From the NCBI GenBank assembly GCA_017853785.1, contig JAFMIX010000102.1:1-7650 (forward strand): a stretch of 7,650 bases of DNA, in the 5' to 3' direction. Source of the DNA: Verrucomicrobiales bacterium (GTDB lineage: Bacteria; Verrucomicrobiota; Verrucomicrobiia; Limisphaerales; JAFMIX01). A program made the translations under genes and the position numbers. Below are positions 6,969-7,650 of this stretch, piece by piece; position 1 is the first letter of the stretch, and each line of letters opens with the position of its first letter. The notes beneath the pieces were generated by a model that had not been told where the DNA came from, did not search any database, and saw nothing but the letters and a program-made list of their open reading frames with translations.

Positions 6969-7133
6969 ATGATAAAATCATTAGAAACCATCAGCGAAGT
7001 CCTCAAGAACCCCAACCACCCCTTCCGTAAAGTGGACAATCGGCCAAAAAAGGCCCAAAAAAACCGCTACGAACGCCGCAAAATCAAGGAATACCTGCAC
7101 CCGGATGAATGGCTCACCGAAGAGCCGGCTTGA
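6969..7133 (+). CDS. Small basic hypothetical protein, 54 aa
   Basis: I do not recognise this protein. It runs from ATG 6969 to TGA 7131-7133. It starts with a short amphipathic-looking stretch (MIKSLETISEVLKNP), continues as a strongly basic core (FRKVDNRPKKAQKNRYERRKI, broken here at residues 19-39), and ends in an acidic tail with LHPDEWLTEEPA. It has no signal peptide, membrane segment or Cys. AGGA (6954-6957) precedes the ATG by 11 nt. The gene is bounded by an inverted repeat upstream and a strong terminator 26 nt downstream, which supports a genuine expressed unit. The basic core and the location between prmA and two ribosomal protein genes make RNA or ribosome binding plausible, but that is a guess. 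The start codon lies in a small ATGAT-AAA-ATCAT inverted repeat (6969-6981). Confidence 0.65.
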   Translation: MIKSLETISEVLKNPNHPFRKVDNRPKKAQKNRYERRKIKEYLHPDEWLTEEPA

Positions 7134-7159
7134 AGTCGCGTCTGGGCCAGCTTGAAAAG

Positions 7160-7187
7160 AAAACGCCACGCGTTAGCGTGGCGTTTT
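7160..7187. terminator. Bidirectional intrinsic terminator between convergent genes
   Basis: AAAACGCCACGC (7160-7171) and GCGTGGCGTTTT (7176-7187) form a perfect 12-bp stem with a GTTA loop. The A and T flanks supply a T tract on either strand. The tail is better on the minus strand (TTTTCTTTTC), which ends rpsR transcripts 22 nt after its stop, while the plus strand ends the 54-aa gene. Confidence 0.93.
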
Positions 7188-7209
7188 GACATTCGGGGTC
7201 TATCGGTGA

Positions 7210-7473
7210 TTATTTCATCAACAGCATCTGCCGGGCGCGCTTGATGGCTTTGGTCATGCGGCGCTGGTATTGCGCAGGCAAGCCCGTGTATTTGCGCGGG
7301 AGAATCCGACCTTGGTCGGTCACGAACTGCTTGAGCAGGTTCACATTCTTGTAGTCCAAGGCGTCGATGGTGAAATCGGTCTTGGGCTTGGGCCGCGGCG
7401 TGCGGCGTTCCATCGTTGAACTCTTACCGCGCGAGCCGCGCTTTTCTTTTTCGGTGTTGGTTTTGCGGGGCAT
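7210..7473 (-). CDS. rpsR: Small ribosomal subunit protein bS18
   Basis: bS18 binds 16S rRNA on the platform of the 30S subunit, paired with bS6. The 87-aa product has the family core: [20 protein letters not shown], then [18 protein letters not shown] and [12 protein letters not shown] at the C-terminus. It carries a 30-residue basic, low-complexity N-terminal extension ([17 protein letters not shown] and on), longer than in E. coli. The F-C-R-F segment seen in E. coli bS18 is replaced by K-T-D-F-T, so no Cys is present. AAGGAG lies 11 nt before the ATG at 7473. It sits 2 nt after rpmG, with which it is surely co-transcribed. The usual partners rpsF and rplI are not in view. Confidence 0.95.
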   Translation of the reverse strand: MPRKTNTEKEKRGSRGKSSTMERRTPRPKPKTDFTIDALDYKNVNLLKQFVTDQGRILPRKYTGLPAQYQRRMTKAIKRARQMLLMK

Positions 7474-7475
7474 AA

Positions 7476-7643
7476 TTATTTGATCTCCTTGTGCAGGGTG
7501 TGCCGGCGCAGGGCGGGATTATACTTCATCAACTCCTGCTTTTCGGTCTTCAGTTTCTTGTTGCGGGAGGTCATGTAGCGCGAGGGGGACTTGCCTTCCT
7601 TGCGCGCCTCGGTGCATTCGATGGTGATGGTTTCACGGGGCAT
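7476..7643 (-). CDS. rpmG: Large ribosomal subunit protein bL33
   Basis: bL33 is a small 50S subunit protein near the E site. The 55-aa product begins [14 protein letters not shown] at 7643 and ends with the hallmark RHTLHKEIK at the stop 7478-7476. The middle [19 protein letters not shown] is typical of the family. Only one Cys (C10) remains of the four that bind zinc in the C+ form; the second pair position reads YNPALRRHT. It is therefore a C-minus, zinc-independent form. Seven bases remain before the right edge, so the ribosome binding site is out of view. Confidence 0.94.
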   Translation of the reverse strand: MPRETITIECTEARKEGKSPSRYMTSRNKKLKTEKQELMKYNPALRRHTLHKEIK

Positions 7644-7650
7644 AAATTTA

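Overview
The window is about 60% GC, gene-dense chromosomal DNA, most likely from a Verrucomicrobiota bacterium of the Pedosphaera/Limisphaerales kind. This placement is inferred from gene content and not proven. It rests on a very long exported protein built from strings of Ig-like domains rich in Asn and Thr, a bacterial archaeal-type phosphoglycerate mutase (ApgM), several starts without a Shine-Dalgarno sequence, cysteine-poor bS18 and bL33, and a tiny lysine-rich peptide gene. I see no mobile element, CRISPR array, tRNA or rRNA. Most of the window is housekeeping.

Layout. (1) Positions 1-2026, minus strand: the first 675 codons of an exported multidomain Ig-like protein that runs off the left edge. 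(2) 2027-2232: a divergent intergenic region with candidate promoters on both strands. (3) 2233-3456, plus: apgM (glycolysis), closed by a strong intrinsic terminator at 3476-3510. (4) 3511-3763: an AT-richer stretch holding an 18-residue Ala/Lys/Val-only peptide gene with an SD-like tract, followed by a long near-perfect hairpin at 3698-3741. (5) 3764-4486, plus: a DEDDy 3'-5' exonuclease. (6) 4607-6880, plus: rph (RNase PH), a histidine-phosphatase-family enzyme and prmA (uL11 methyltransferase), packed tightly with a 13-nt gap and an ATGA overlap, so probably one operon. (7) 6969-7133, plus: a 54-residue basic hypothetical protein preceded by two overlapping inverted repeats. (8) 7160-7187: a perfect bidirectional terminator between convergent genes. 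(9) 7643-7210, minus: rpmG (bL33) and rpsR (bS18), 2 nt apart.

The right half has a translation and RNA-processing theme: tRNA 3'-end trimming (rph), ribosomal protein methylation (prmA) and two ribosomal proteins, plus two very small basic proteins that could plausibly bind RNA, DNA or ribosomes. The least explained material is the 18-residue lysine-rich peptide with its hairpin, and the 54-residue gene with its dual-hairpin leader. I do not see a clear new multi-gene system.
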